Shown: positions 24,048-35,095, counted from the first letter of the stretch. The stretch: 64,000 bases of DNA from Sipunculus nudus (GCA_026874595.1 CM049321.1:10961979-11025978), one strand, 5' to 3'. Program-made: numbers and translations. The notes: generated by a model not told the origin, from the sequence alone.

Positions 24048-24303
24048 ACCTCCGCCAAGCGGGTGTTATGTTTTTCCGGCGTTGGTTTGTCTGTTTGTTT
24101 GTCTGTCTGTAAGCAACATTATTCAAAAAGTGATAAATTGATTTTGACGAAATATTCTGGATAGCTTAGCAATGATACAGGTAACAATTGATTAATTTTT
24201 TGGGGGTGATTTGGTTCACCGTCTGGATCCAGAAATATTTTAAAGGAATAATGCTGCATTTCTGAAAATGCCATATCGAGTAATAAGCTGCCTTGGCGGA
24301 GGC
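24048..24303 (+). mobile_element. Complete TIR element, CCTCCGCCAAG / CTTGGCGGAGG
   Basis: The 11-bp perfect inverted termini lie at 24,048-24,058 and 24,293-24,303. Inside are a GTTTGTCTGTTTGTTTGTC microsatellite, AGCAACATTATTCAAAAAGT, GATTTTGACGAAATATTC and CACCGTCTGGATCCAGAAAT. This order is characteristic of a repeat I recognise as widespread in marine animal genomes. It is non-coding. Truncated relatives lie at 1-200, 12.6-12.85 and 15.2-15.38 kb. Confidence 0.75.
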
Positions 24304-24959
24304 CGATCTGTGGTCTCTGAGTGCAAATTCACAGTCATAATACGAAATTGTAGGCGAAACATGCCCTAGTGACATGGATGGCTCCAGGTTTTACCGATGA
24401 CAATATTCTTTTCTACAATTACCTTTTGATTTACATTTTCTCTTGCAGATCCAGAAAAACCTTGTTTGTCAGTTTGTGAATCAACTTTATATACCAAAAG
24501 CTTAACGTTACATATTTTCGAATGCGCTGGGCCCATTTTGTTTATTTCAGGGCACCTAAGTAAAAGTCATGTTTCAAAGAGGACATAGATGCTTAATCTG
24601 ATTTGCTCATGCATAAAGTACTCTCTACTGATCTCGAGGCCAAAGTCACGGTCACCAATATATGATAAGATGATTTATGACTAATGACCATTATCGGATT
24701 GGAATAGGTTTGGTTTCCTGATTGCTTTGCACCGGTATAGTGACTTTGTTTGAATAAGTTCCCGTCTAATTCACGTTCACGCGTGATAGACCATAAGCCA
24801 GCACGAATCACTTCTGTAGCAGCTAAGACTGACAGACAAACAGAGCCATCGTTCATATCGAACCACAGTTTCGTAAATTGCCTGATATACAGATCTTGTA
24901 TTCTGCAAATCTATAGAATAGGATGTCATAACCGAGGGACTGGTACAGATAGGGTAAAG
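24304..24959. other. Unique DNA, no gene seen
   Basis: Unique sequence. Opposing frames at 24,593-24,856 (-) and 24,750-25,040 (+) overlap and neither has coding support. Confidence 0.35.
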
Positions 24960-25162
24960 ATAAAAGGAAATTGGGCAATGGCCGGACGCTGGTTCACTCT
25001 CTGCACCGGGGTCCCAGGTTTACAACAGGACGCGGCTTGACACAAGTCCGGGTAATGCTCAACAACCTTAAATGATAGGATCGTCCCCTGGAGGACGCAG
25101 GAATCAATCTTACCCGTAAACGTCATTAATGTATAGTGTTAACCCGTTAGGCCACACCACAT
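24960..25162 (-). repeat. tRNA-derived SINE-like element, minus strand
   Basis: Read on the minus strand, GTGGTGTGGCCTAACGGGTT (about 25,141-25,160) resembles a tRNA 5' arm with A box. About 40 nt on, GGTAAGATTGATTCC (about 25,100-25,114) resembles a B box with small insertions. A tRNA-unrelated body follows. No clear tail boundary is visible and the family is unknown. Confidence 0.4.
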
Positions 25163-26043
25163 ACATTATTTGTTCTACGAATGCTGATATAAAAAAATGA
25201 TGCGAGTGTGCAAGCGAATTTTCTTTAATTTACCGTTCGAGACCATATACTGTGACTTTATATTCGCGGGGTTCAAATTTCGCGATTTCCATTTTTCCTG
25301 TGTTTCGCGAGGGTGCCATTTTCGCGATCTCACCAGACAAAGGTAACACACAGAATGTAACTTGTTTACATGAGTCAGTCATATCGAAAAATAATGTGCA
25401 CTAAATCTAAATAATAATAGAACCAAGGGAACACTGGTTGATTGAAGATTGTTATTCATGTGATGTCATTAATAACAGTAATCTTTGAACATTCAAATTT
25501 TTTTTTATTCATAATATCAATCCTTTACCTTTCGTTTTCCCTCCGACGATCGGGCTTCTTATTGAGGAAGGTTTCAATTTCACAAACATTCCTTTGTCGC
25601 GAATATCGCGAATTTGTACCATGTTATGTTGAAATTTTCAAGCTGGCCAGTAAAAACTAAAACGAATTTCTTCAGTTCTTGAAATGATGCATATAATCAG
25701 CAACATTTAGTTAGTTGTCCATACCAAAGACAAGAGCACTTATTATAGCAAAATTAACGAGGACCCTACACGTCCATGTTTGCAGTGTAAGATAGACCCA
25801 CGAAAAACAGGAGCGACGAATCAGTCGAACGTCTATGGTCGGTTCCACCAGTAAGGGTGCCCATTGAAATTTGTCGATTATTCTTTTATACTAAAATATA
25901 TTTACACAGTGTGTCACTAAAGCTGATCAAGGACTAAAGGCCTTATCTGAGATTAAAAACATCATGACCCCACAACAAAATTATATTTGCAAACCTCTGG
26001 TTCTTAAAATGTCTCTACAATAAATCTGTGTGGCTAAGCTTTG

Positions 26044-26045
<2 letters not shown>
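25163..26045. other. Unique DNA with a dense TTCGCGA cluster
   Basis: At 25,262-25,330 eight CG dinucleotides lie within about 70 bp as TTCGCG/CGCGA motifs, and related TCGCGAATATCGCGAATT occurs near 25,596. The rest is AT-rich. No exon is seen. Confidence 0.4.

Positions 26046-26119
<74 letters not shown>
26046..26119. repeat. (TA)n microsatellite
   Basis: About 70 bp of TA dinucleotides with one phase slip near 26,096. Confidence 0.97.
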
Positions 26120-26120
26120 T

Positions 26121-26204
26121 CAGTAAATCCATCGGGACCCGTAAAAAGTGGTCCTTTTTTAGGTAGTCCCTCATCCGAGGTGTTCGTTAGGCGAGGTTTT
26201 ACTG
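26121..26204. mobile_element. Short pogo/Tigger-type remnant
   Basis: CAGTAAATCC at the left and GGTTTTACTG at the right are inverted termini (9 of 10 match), the type used by pogo/Tigger-class Tc1/mariner elements. A TA follows on the right. The left TA is lost into the microsatellite. Only 84 bp remain. Confidence 0.45.
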
Positions 26205-26500
26205 TATTATCATTTGAATCTTTAATGCTATGTCGTTGTTTCTAACGTTCTTTAGTATGTGATCGAGTAAATAAATATAAGAATAAGAAATATATCTAAC
26301 ACCAACTGTAACAGAATGAGGACAATATCTACAGATTATATCATTGTTTGTTTATGCTGCCAGTTCTCTTTGTTGCTCTTAGTAAGATATTTTGATAAAG
26401 GTCTGTTAAAGGGTTAGAATAACTCCAAAGGAACATGCTGTTAAAGTCTAGAGGCAATCTGAACCACTAATATATGTTTTAGCTAATTCATCCATGCATG
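26205..26500. other. Unique AT-rich spacer
   Basis: AT-rich sequence between the Tigger-type remnant and the next (GTCC)n-like element. No exon, repeat or RNA signal is recognised. Confidence 0.35.
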
Positions 26501-27262
26501 GGCCTGATGAATTTAGGCCATGGCTATGCGACGTCCGTCTATCTGGCTGTCCGTTCGTCCGTTCGTCCGTCCACAATTTTCATAATGTTTCTTCTCCTTT
26601 TTTTATTAATTAATTAATATATTAATTGATATTAATTTATTTATTTTATCTGATATGGCTAGGTGTGGGCTCTTACACTGCGCCCCAGTATTTGTGGGCA
26701 CTTACAATGCGCCACAGAATTTGTGGGCTCTAACCCTGCACCACAGTAATTGGTACTTCGCCACAATATTTGTGAGCTCTTATACTGCGCCACAGTATTT
26801 TGAGGGCACTTACACTGTACCACAATATTTGTGGGTTCTTACACTGCGCCACAGCATTAAGTTGGCTATCACACTGCGCCACAGCATTATGTTGGCTCTT
26901 ACACTGCGCCACAGTATTCTGAGGGCACTTACACTGTACCACAATATTTGTGGGTTCTTACACTGCGCCACAGCATTATGTTGGCTCTTACACTGCGCCA
27001 CAGTATTTTGTTGGCTCTTATACTGCGCCGCAGTATTTGTGGGCTCTTATACTGCACCACAGTATTTTGAGGGCACTTACACTGTACACAATATTTGTGG
27101 GGTCTTACACTGCGCCACAGCATTATGTTGGCTCTTACACTGCGCCACAGTATTTTGTTGGCTCTTACACCGCACCGCAGTATTTTGTGGGCTCTTATAT
27201 TGCGCCACAGTATTTTGGGGCTTTAACACTTTGCCACAGTATGTGTTGCCTTAAATGTTATG
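26501..27262 (+). repeat. (GTCC)n-like run plus 31-32 bp minisatellite
   Basis: GACGTCCGTC and GTCCGTTCGTCCGTTCGTCC lie at 26,530-26,573. From 26,660 to 27,260 a unit like TTACACTGCGCCACAGTATT + TTGTGGGCTC repeats about 18 times. Because 32 is not a multiple of three and the unit lacks stops, long frames appear in several phases on both strands (up to 199 codons). These are not evidence of a gene. Confidence 0.85.
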
Positions 27263-27594
27263 TACCTTGTCACAAATATTCCAGAGTTGAAGTATCCTAA
27301 TAAATTACCCATATATCCGTTCATATTGAATCTTTTATTATAGTTACATTATAACCGATATAACCTGGAAATTGTAAAAAAAAAAAAGAAAAAAAGAAAT
27401 CGGCTCCTGGTTGTTTTAATGTCTTTTCTAGGAGGGATAGCGTGATGTATATATAAAGGACTCGTGTCAAGACCTGCAATTTTTCAGGGACTTCAAACTA
27501 TGTGGTTCAGATCTAGGGCTCAGCCCTCGTAAAATTGGGCCGAATCCAGCTCGAGTCCAGTAAAGAAAACAAGTGGCCCATGTGCACATTAAAA
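27263..27594. other. Unique DNA, no gene seen
   Basis: An A-rich run lies at 27,377-27,399. Otherwise unremarkable. Confidence 0.4.
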
Positions 27595-28520
27595 TTAAAT
27601 TAATTTTTTTATTTAAAATAGAATTTAAAATTTCAATTTTATGCTTGAATGAAACGTAATACAGGAAAAATAAGGAACTGTTTTGAGATAGTATCATGCT
27701 GTTTGAAACTGCCCCATTAAAAAGTAGTTTACTGTTACTGGTTGCTTAAAATTGTGTACAATTTAGAAATGTAACATTAATTTCATTACTACATGTAACA
27801 ACAGAAAGAATTCTGTACCAGGTTTTAACAGATATGTATACTTTATGGGGTCTATACATTTGAAACAGCATTTTTTAAATTTATTTTCAATTTAGGATTT
27901 TTTTTTTGCAGGGATGCTGCCTTAACACATAAATCAAATCGCATATGCTGCTAGACCTCGCCCGCTGCCTATATAATGAAATCGTCCTAGTGCCTGTGAA
28001 TATATGTCAGATTTCTCAAATGTATAATAATAAAATACAGAAATTGGTGTCCAAATCAAGAGCATGGAGTACAAATTTAGAATTATTATTATCTCAATTC
28101 TGTCTCAATAGCATATGTAATCAGTTTCAGTTTATCCTTAAGGTAGCATTATTGTCGAAACCCCCTTTATCTAAAAATGACTAAAATCAATCCAAAAGTT
28201 GTTTTAAATTTATAACACATCCAATGAAGTATACATTATTTTTAACCTTGTTCAGTGTTCTTTCTGATGCTACGCATATTTTCGAACATTTACATTATGA
28301 AAAATTTCATTTTTTTTTAATTCACGCTATTTTAGACACCCAATAATAGCAAGCCACCTTTTAGTGGAATAATATTGAACTACTTGATTTAATATTAAAA
28401 TACTTGAAAAGTCATTTTTTCTATCATATTTAAATTTTTTATTGACTAAAAATTTTAAAAATTTCAATTTTAAAGTTTTATCAATCATTAGTAAAATATC
28501 TGCAAATTTTTTCAATTTTG
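27595..28520. mobile_element. Two arms of the 16.5-kb inverted-arm element, back to back
   Basis: The right-type arm (about 27,800-27,925: AGAAAGAATTCTGTACCAGG, TATGTATACTTTATGGGG) is followed after about 210 bp by the left-type arm (about 28,138-28,275: AAAATCAATCCAAAAGTTG, GAAGTATACATTATTTTTAA). The outer ends GCAGGGATGCTGCCTTAA and CCTTAAGGTAGCATTA also pair. The order is the reverse of that at 16.46-17.15 kb, so two partial copies abut or the element is rearranged. Confidence 0.5.
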
Positions 28521-29650
28521 ACCTCTCTCACAATGGTAGGGATCCTATTTATTTAAAAAATACATATTAAAGTTATCTAGATTACTTGCTTTATCTATTA
28601 TGGCTTGTTCCAATTCATGAACATTCTTTGCAGCCTAAACCGGCCTCTTATAAATGGCGCCACCTATTGACAGCGGGAGGAACCCGGCATCCAGGGTTCC
28701 TGGAAGCGTGGACCTGTCAACAGGTTTGTCGACAGTCAGGCCCAGTGCTGCGTGCAGACAACACAGTCAGTATACGTGAGGGTGACACTATCAGCTAATA
28801 GCTTGTCGACCAGGCAAAGGGGGACCGCTGTAAGCATATCGATCCGTCAAAGTGTATCCACTGCACTTGTAATTATATTTTAATCAATTTTCGAGAATAG
28901 CCCAGCGGAATTTGCATTCGGCGCCGACATCTCCTACCCATAGCTCTAGTGAATAAATGCCTCCCCAGTGACAAGCCGGTTGGCGCACTGTGAGGTCCCT
29001 TTTCACCTGATCAACAGATTGATGGTCTTATTAGGTGAGATGAACCATATGTAGCACGAGGAAAACGCCAGCAACAGCAATTCACTTGAGCCCACGTGAG
29101 ATAACTGTTTGTGTAAAGAACTAAACCGATATCTCAACCAAATCGCTCTTCATCGCTAAAGCCAGGAAACTGACAAGCTGCATGGAATGCATGAAATCAA
29201 CAAGCTGGTGGCGTGCTTGAAACCGACAAGCTTGTCAGGCCGGAGCACGTGAGGTTTCGCGGGGTTTTCCCGCGTTTTCCTGCAGACTGACTGTTGTACC
29301 AGGCTGGTTAAAGGTACAATAAGTGGAAAAATTGCCTTCGGGGCAGCGTGTGTCTGTGAGAAAGCTACCTTTGCCATCATTTGCTGGCCTCAGAACACTG
29401 CTGGCCGTGTGTAATGCCCGCGCTTACAGGTAAGGCTTCTTTCGTTAATATCAGCGAGAGTGGCAAGAGAGGTTGAATGGTAGAGTTGACGCTCTGGCCC
29501 TTGTTGAAGTTGTCCCTGTTGGCACGACCGTGATTTCAATGGCAGCCTTGTCCAGTCACGGGCCCAGGAATCGATCATAGCGGCTTAAGGCTGTCAGACA
29601 CGCAAATAGCTTATATATAAAGGCCAACACTGATACAAATATAACGCACC
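28521..29650. other. GC- and CpG-rich unique block at the methylation-like boundary
   Basis: Contains strings such as GGCGCCACCT (28,655-28,664) and TTTCGCGGGGTTTTCCCGCG near 29,255. CAG|GTAAGG at 29,427-29,435 is a consensus splice donor. To the right of about 29,650 CpG almost vanishes. This could be the promoter or first-exon region of a plus-strand gene, or the unmethylated flank beyond the 3' end of a minus-strand gene. No coding exon is recognisable. Confidence 0.35.
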
Positions 29651-30860
29651 TGTTAACCAGTTATACCAGACTACAGACAATTAAAATTGTTTCACCAGTA
29701 ACACAGAATTCAATGAATAAAATCCTGTCTGTACACAAAACAGCAGTGATAATAATAATAATAAAACACCTTTTATATCTATAAGAATTTGGTTTATCTG
29801 TGGTATCTGCAAAGGTTACTTCAACACCTGTAAGCTGCTCTGTGTTAAAAATGGCATACAGTCTGGTATAACAAGTCCTGTTCCAAAAAAAAGTGTCAAA
29901 AGTAACACAAATGTGGTAGGACTGAATGATGGCTCATTTCTCTGTGTCTCTTATTTCTAGGTATATATTACTTACATATCTGTTGAATGGGGCATTTCAA
30001 TAAGTCTTAAGTGGTTTTGAACCTTCCTCACCTCTCCTTCCCTTTCATGCGGATTCATTCTTTGATGCAGGTATTGAATGTATTTATAGTTTACATTGTG
30101 GACACCTGGTGATCAGGTATGGTATCAGGTAGAGCTCTACCTTGATCAGCGGCAGGTAATGGTTATAATATATACTGTGGTTACCTTTATATATTGAAAA
30201 GGTTAATAATTCAAAATTTTCTTTTTTTACCATTATTTACAAGGGTGACATTTTTTGTGATTTTTGCATACCTTGACCTGCACATGGTATACATATATAT
30301 CAGTTAACAGTTATCACATTACTTAATATGCCCGCTCAGTCTAAACAAACTGACGAGGACCCACAACAGAGTACAACATGGTTTATCTGTATCACATTAT
30401 TTAATTTGCCTGCTAAGTCTAAACAAACTGACAGGGACCCACAACAAAGTTCAAAGTCTTGTCCTCTGTAGGCAGACAATATGAAGAGCTGATTTAATTA
30501 ATTTTTTTTTTATTAACAGGTAGTATTAAATATATATTATTATTTATAATGTCATTCTCTTGCCTTCCAACAACTTAAACGTACAGGTGTGTGGTGGCTT
30601 GGATAACAAACATCAAATTCCAATGAGGCTATACTATAAATGACCGTTCAGACATGTCTACAGATGAGTTGTCAGTTAATGGTGATCAATTAATGTTTTT
30701 TAGTACAGGTTAATTACAAATCAGGCTCAGATATATAATATTTTATAAAGTAAATTTAAGAAATATTGTTAAGATTGACTCTGCGATATGTTCATATGGT
30801 ATTGTCAAATTTCCACACAGCATTTAATGTATTAAGTTAGAAATGTTAGCTGCTTCATGA
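29651..30860. other. CpG-poor DNA with an ~80-bp tandem duplication
   Basis: Starts a CpG-poor region (no CG seen at 29,650-30,045). At 30,312-30,460 a unit containing 'TCTAAACAAACTGACGAGG' and ACCCACAACA repeats once about 80 bp later. No exon is recognised. Confidence 0.45.
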
Positions 30861-31514
30861 TAAGGGTGCTTTTCCAAGTACGCGTTTTGTGAGAGTTTGT
30901 TGCGCGGCTGCTGCACGGCGAAAATCAAACCAGTTAAAAAGTCATGTTCTGTTTCCATGTATGCGATTGCCTCGCGACAAACGCACACTTCAGTTTAGGA
31001 ATCCAGCGGTGCTGGATTTCTGCCTTTGCCGCACGACTAACGCATGGGAATTCCGCCTAAATGACATCACATGTAGGGTTTCCCCGTACTCGTATGTTTA
31101 AGTCTGTTTCAGCTGTGTCAGGAAGGTATGCGATTGCTGCGCGGCAAACCCATACAAAATGCTCACATGGAAAACGACTGGCCATGTGGCAAACGCAAAC
31201 GCACCCTAAGGGTGCTTTTCCATGCAAGCATTTACTGCGCAGCTGCTGCGCGGCGAAAATCCAATCAGCTAAAAAGTCAATTGTGCTATTTCCATGTATG
31301 CGATAGCCGTGCGGCAAATGCACCCATCATTTTTGGAATCCAGCAGTGCCGCGCGGCAATGCGTCACATGTGGGGTTTCCCAGTACTCGTATGTTTAAGT
31401 CCGTTCAGCTGTGTCAGGAAGGCATGGGATTGCCGCGCTGCAAACGCATACAAAACACTCACATGGAAAAGGACTGCCCGCGTGGCAAACGCATGCACAT
31501 GGAAAAGCACCTTA
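30861..31514. mobile_element. Tandem dimer of a TAAGGGTGCTTTTCCA MITE
   Basis: TAAGGGTGCTTTTCCA opens at 30,861 and again at 31,207. TGGAAAAGCACCTTA closes at 31,500-31,514, giving ~15-bp inverted termini. The two monomers share the order CTGCTGCGCGGCGAAAATC, TTTCCATGTATGCGAT, GTACTCGTATGTTTAAGTC, CAGCTGTGTCAGGAAGG and ACTCACATGGAAAA. At their junction GCACCCTAAGGGTGC is a near-perfect palindrome, so the second copy abuts the first through one shared TAA. The high CpG content contrasts with the CpG-poor surroundings. Frames inside (70-130 codons) are not coding. Confidence 0.7.
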
Positions 31515-32202
31515 ACTTGAATGACATACTTGAGGTACCATGCATTTGTCAACTCAGCACATATTTGATGGCATCATTTTCATATTCAAGACCTGATACT
31601 ATATTTTACCAAAGGTTGTAATAAGAACTCTTGTGGTAAAATAGAAAAAACCTGACAAAACAGGCTTCATTAACTTTTGACAAAATCTGTATTAAATCAT
31701 GTTCTCTGAAAAGCACTGGGGATGATTACATTGAAGATCCCCCCCCTGTATTGACACCCCTACATATTGGACACACAATTAATACTGTTTTGTTGATTAG
31801 ATTCTTACATGTGAGCCTCAAGGTGGGATAAATATAACAAGATAAACACGATGGCTATATGGAAATGTTAAAAAGGGAGACCTTTATCTGAGATGGCGTT
31901 AGGCGGGGAGGGGGGCAGCCTTAAGTATAAAAATATCTGTTGAAATGGACAATGTTTCAGATTTTTCCAACATGAATATGATATGGTAACATTTGAGTGA
32001 CTTTGTGATAACAGCAGAAATAAAGTATTATCTATTTGCATAGTCTATGGGAAAGATGAACATGAATCAGATGACTGGAGAGACTAGATATTTGAGCTTA
32101 ATTTTATTGTCTTAAAATACTTGACTGATATTGGAGTCTGTTCATTGGACTATCACCTAAATTGTCATGGAAGGGAGGTCTTGTTTCATAAAAATTTTAA
32201 TA
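31515..32202. other. Codon-aligned relic and probable 3' UTR of the minus-strand exon
   Basis: At 31,519-31,590 (+) lies the segment matching the 4.2-4.5 kb frame. TTTATT at 32,103-32,108 is AATAAA on the minus strand, about 95 bp beyond the stop codon at 32,203, and is a plausible polyadenylation signal. A further C run lies near 31,740. Confidence 0.35.
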
Positions 32203-32448
32203 TCACGTGGGAAAGACCATTTTTTTCTCTTTTGGTCTATTCAACCAAAATTCATTAGAATTCCAGCCCTCATGCAGCACTGTTGCAGTTCCTGCGGCTG
32301 CTGTGGTGTAGAATAAAGCTGTTAAAGCAACAAAAGTCAGTAGTAGAGGCTGCACAAGAGCTGGCAGCAATAGAAAACAGACTGTGAAACCAACAGAGTA
32401 AAGGGCAAAGCCAGTGTAAACACTTAGCTGTAATGGACAAGGTCCCAC
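32203..32448 (-). CDS. Probable terminal exon of a multi-pass membrane protein, minus strand
   Basis: After a minus-strand acceptor (TTCAACTTACAG, AG at 32,450-32,449) the exon reads VGPCPLQLSVYTGFALYS and continues for 81 codons to TGA at 32,203. It contains two hydrophobic helices, about residues 8-30 (ending VCFLLLPAL) and 34-58 (LLLTFVALTALFYTTAAAG). A polar tail follows (GWNSNEFWLNRPKEKK). There is no in-frame ATG before the helices and the frame runs about 14 codons into the presumed intron before a stop, so it must be spliced to an upstream exon at higher coordinates. GC content is above the flanks and an AATAAA lies about 95 bp downstream. The pattern could suit the last part of a four-helix claudin-like or similar protein, but I recognise no family signature and give no name. 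A chance hydrophobic frame remains possible. Confidence 0.45.
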   Translation of the reverse strand: MGPCPLQLSVYTGFALYSVGFTVCFLLLPALVQPLLLTFVALTALFYTTAAAGTATVLHEGWNSNEFWLNRPKEKKMVFPT

Positions 32449-33423
32449 CTGTAAGTTGAATGTACTTTGTTTAATTGATCTGTCTCCCTATTATAACTCA
32501 TACACTGCTAAATGCGACCACACAACGTGATCAAATCCATGAAAACCAGCTAATGGCACTCATCATTGTGTGGATGTTTGATTGATATAGCGGAATCCCC
32601 CCCGAACTTAGACAATCCACTGGGGGAAGTAAGTGAACAGACATGTACATGTTAATACACGCATAGACATTTGCATAGATAAAGACCCTGGGGGTGTAGA
32701 ACTGAGTGGATCAATCTTGGTGTGTAAACACATTTTACTTTGCTGCATTGTTGATTTTTGTTTTTTATATGGACATTGTTAAATATTTCATTGTTTGCAT
32801 GGAGACTAATATAGATTTATACTCACCGGGGGAAAAATATGTTTTTAGAAAAAAAAAAACCTTGTCAATATATACTGCAACACAGTCACAGTGTCACTGA
32901 TAAAATGTAGGGATTGTTCTCTTATTAGCTCAGCTGACTTTATTTGAACTGAGCTTTACCAATTAACCTCAGTCAGTTGTCCAGTCATGCATGAGTTTAG
33001 GTTTTTATCAACAGACCATATTTTAAACCTGTCAAAGCTGCATACTAACATTGCATATTGGTGTCTTTGAAAAAATTCTCTAAAGGATTTTAGGGAAAGG
33101 TTAGTCTGGTAATTGTATATTCCTTAAGGTGATGACAAAAGTTAATTAAAGATCTAAACGCTTAAATCCAGATGTCCTTATTGTTAATACATATCAGATC
33201 AAGAGAATATAATATTCGCTAATTCTGTAGTTGCTTTTAAATTGTTTATTATTTGTTCTTTTTGAAAATCTGAGTCCTTGAAGTTAGAGTCTCCAGTCTT
33301 TGAGTCCAGGTCTTTTTGAGACTGAGTTTTTTTCAAATACATAAATAAAACATTTGGTTAAAATATTACTGTGTTTTATTCATTTTTAATCTCAGGTTTC
33401 AGAAATTAGGTAAATTATGGTAA
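32449..33423. other. CpG-poor DNA, likely intronic, no exon seen
   Basis: AT-rich. Near 32,929 an AGCTCAGCTGAC motif matches the head of the 52.9-62.8 kb elements, but only about 12 bp are shared. Nothing else is recognised. Confidence 0.35.
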
Positions 33424-33736
33424 GTTTCTCCTTGTAGAGACTACAATCGGAGTTTGTCCTAGTAGAGACTATTATCAGAGTTTGTCCCAGTAGAGACTAT
33501 GATCGGAGTTTGTCCTAGTAGAGGCTATGATCGGAGTTTGTCCTAGAAAAATCCCTGATCCTAACTAGTAGAAAGTCTGATCTGAGTTTCTCCTAGTAGA
33601 AAGTCTGATCCGACTTTGTCCTAGTAGGATCGTCGATTCTACTGGATCAGAGTTTGTCCCGTGACATATGTATATATATAGTTATATATAGTTATATATA
33701 ATTATATATAGTTATATATAGTTATATATATATATT
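33424..33736 (+). repeat. ~28-bp minisatellite then (TATATATAGT)n
   Basis: Units like AGTTTGTCCTAGTAGAGACT + ATGATCGG repeat about eight times to 33,665, decaying on the right. From 33,669 a 10-bp unit TATATATAGT repeats about six times. Confidence 0.8.
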
Positions 33737-34596
33737 AAGTCCTGATCTCTGAGTATGAGTACAAGTTTGTCCTACATTGAGTCCTAAATCACTGTAAACA
33801 CATAGCATATTGAAATGCTTTAAATATTAATTAAATGACTAGAAATTTACAGATGATCTCATTTTTTAATCTTATTGAAATATGTAATCATTATAAGTGC
33901 AAGCAAGTTAAATTTATATACCTATCAAATCAGCTAAACGTAGGTACCAGAGCATACTTGACTCTTTCTTAAGAAGGCATTTTATTATTTTTTATTTACC
34001 TTATTTATTTTGAAAGCGTCATGCACCATTCAGTCAGACTTTATTAGCCAGTCAGTAGCACCTGTCCTGTGTATATTGCTGACCTCAGCACTTTCTTATC
34101 TTTACTGTGTTGCTATTTTCAACATCACCTTTGAGAAGTCCTGAGTCAATCTTGCTGTCTGTTTCCTATCGTTCTGGCAAGAGGTGAGATAAAGTGTGTA
34201 CGAGCTCTGCTCTGCTGAAAATTGGTGGCTGTTACCCTGGAACATTATCAGTTTAATGTCTCTGGTATCTGTTTTTATGAATTGTTGTGGTTAAGGCAGA
34301 AGTAAGCTGATTGCAGGCAGATGCTCCTGAGTTTTCACTCTGAACATCTTTAAATAAGTGGAGATAACTCAGGTGTTTTTGAGAGGCCCTCATTAAATAG
34401 CATTTCCATATCAGTATAAATCAAGATTCACACTGAACATGGTGGAATTGAATTTGTTATGTATTTTCTGTAAATGCCTGATGTTTTAGAGTCTTTTGAA
34501 TGAAATGCCTTCATTTTAATCATAAAAAAAGTTACAAGATAATAACTGCAAAAAAGTGAGAGTTTTTTCATATTTTTGTTCATAATGTTAAATGGA
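33737..34596. other. CpG-poor DNA, no gene seen
   Basis: Unique AT-rich sequence, compatible with intron. No exon is supported. Confidence 0.35.
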
Positions 34597-35095
34597 TTAA
34601 AGGGACCTATTCACATACTAGGTATGATGAAATAAAGTGGTTCTCCTTACAGTATTATGGTATCTGCTTACTACTAGCTGTACACAAGTGGATATAAACT
34701 TGCAGTCAGTACCACAAAACATAAACACAGCGTGCACAACATCTGGTGGCCATGCTGTGCAACTATACCAAATTTCTTACAGCTTCCAGCCTGTTTCTCT
34801 TTTGTACTGATATTTCTTCTTTCAATTTTCTTCTCCATGTTTGTGATTGGTTAAATATCCCCACGAAGATTGGAAATCTAAATTGTGTGTGTGTTATGGT
34901 AAACAGACACAAGAAGTCTGGGTTTACTCACAATGTATGAACCTGGTGAATTAGAGAAAGTAGGTTTGTGTGCATGGAGGGTTTTCAATAGAAATTGTTG
35001 TATTCTGTAAAAAATTAACAGCATGAGAAAATACACACATTATTGCAAATGTTTATGTACATTTTAAAATGTAGTCTATTAAGATTAGCCTTTTA
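34597..35095 (+). repeat. TTAAAGGGACC repeat family, copy 1
   Basis: TTAAAGGGACC + TATTCACATAC at 34,597 matches TTAAAGGGACC + AGTTCACATAC at 51,571. Further right both copies have TTGTATTC, AATACACA and a TTTATGTAC stretch in the same order (near 35,000-35,065 and 52,337-52,410). The ends are unclear. Confidence 0.4.

Noticed and set aside
26655-27300. Long plus-strand frame of 199 codons and several minus-strand frames
   Set aside because: They arise from a stop-free 31-32 bp minisatellite and occur in several phases on both strands.
29461-29535. tRNA-Ala-like A box (AATGGTAGAGTTGACGC) with a weak B-box-like GAAGTTGTCCCTG
   Set aside because: Spacing is plausible, but the B box matches poorly and no cloverleaf forms by eye. 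Not reported as a SINE or tRNA.
31057-31520. Frames of 81-130 codons on both strands
   Set aside because: They come from the CpG-rich MITE dimer and overlap in several phases.
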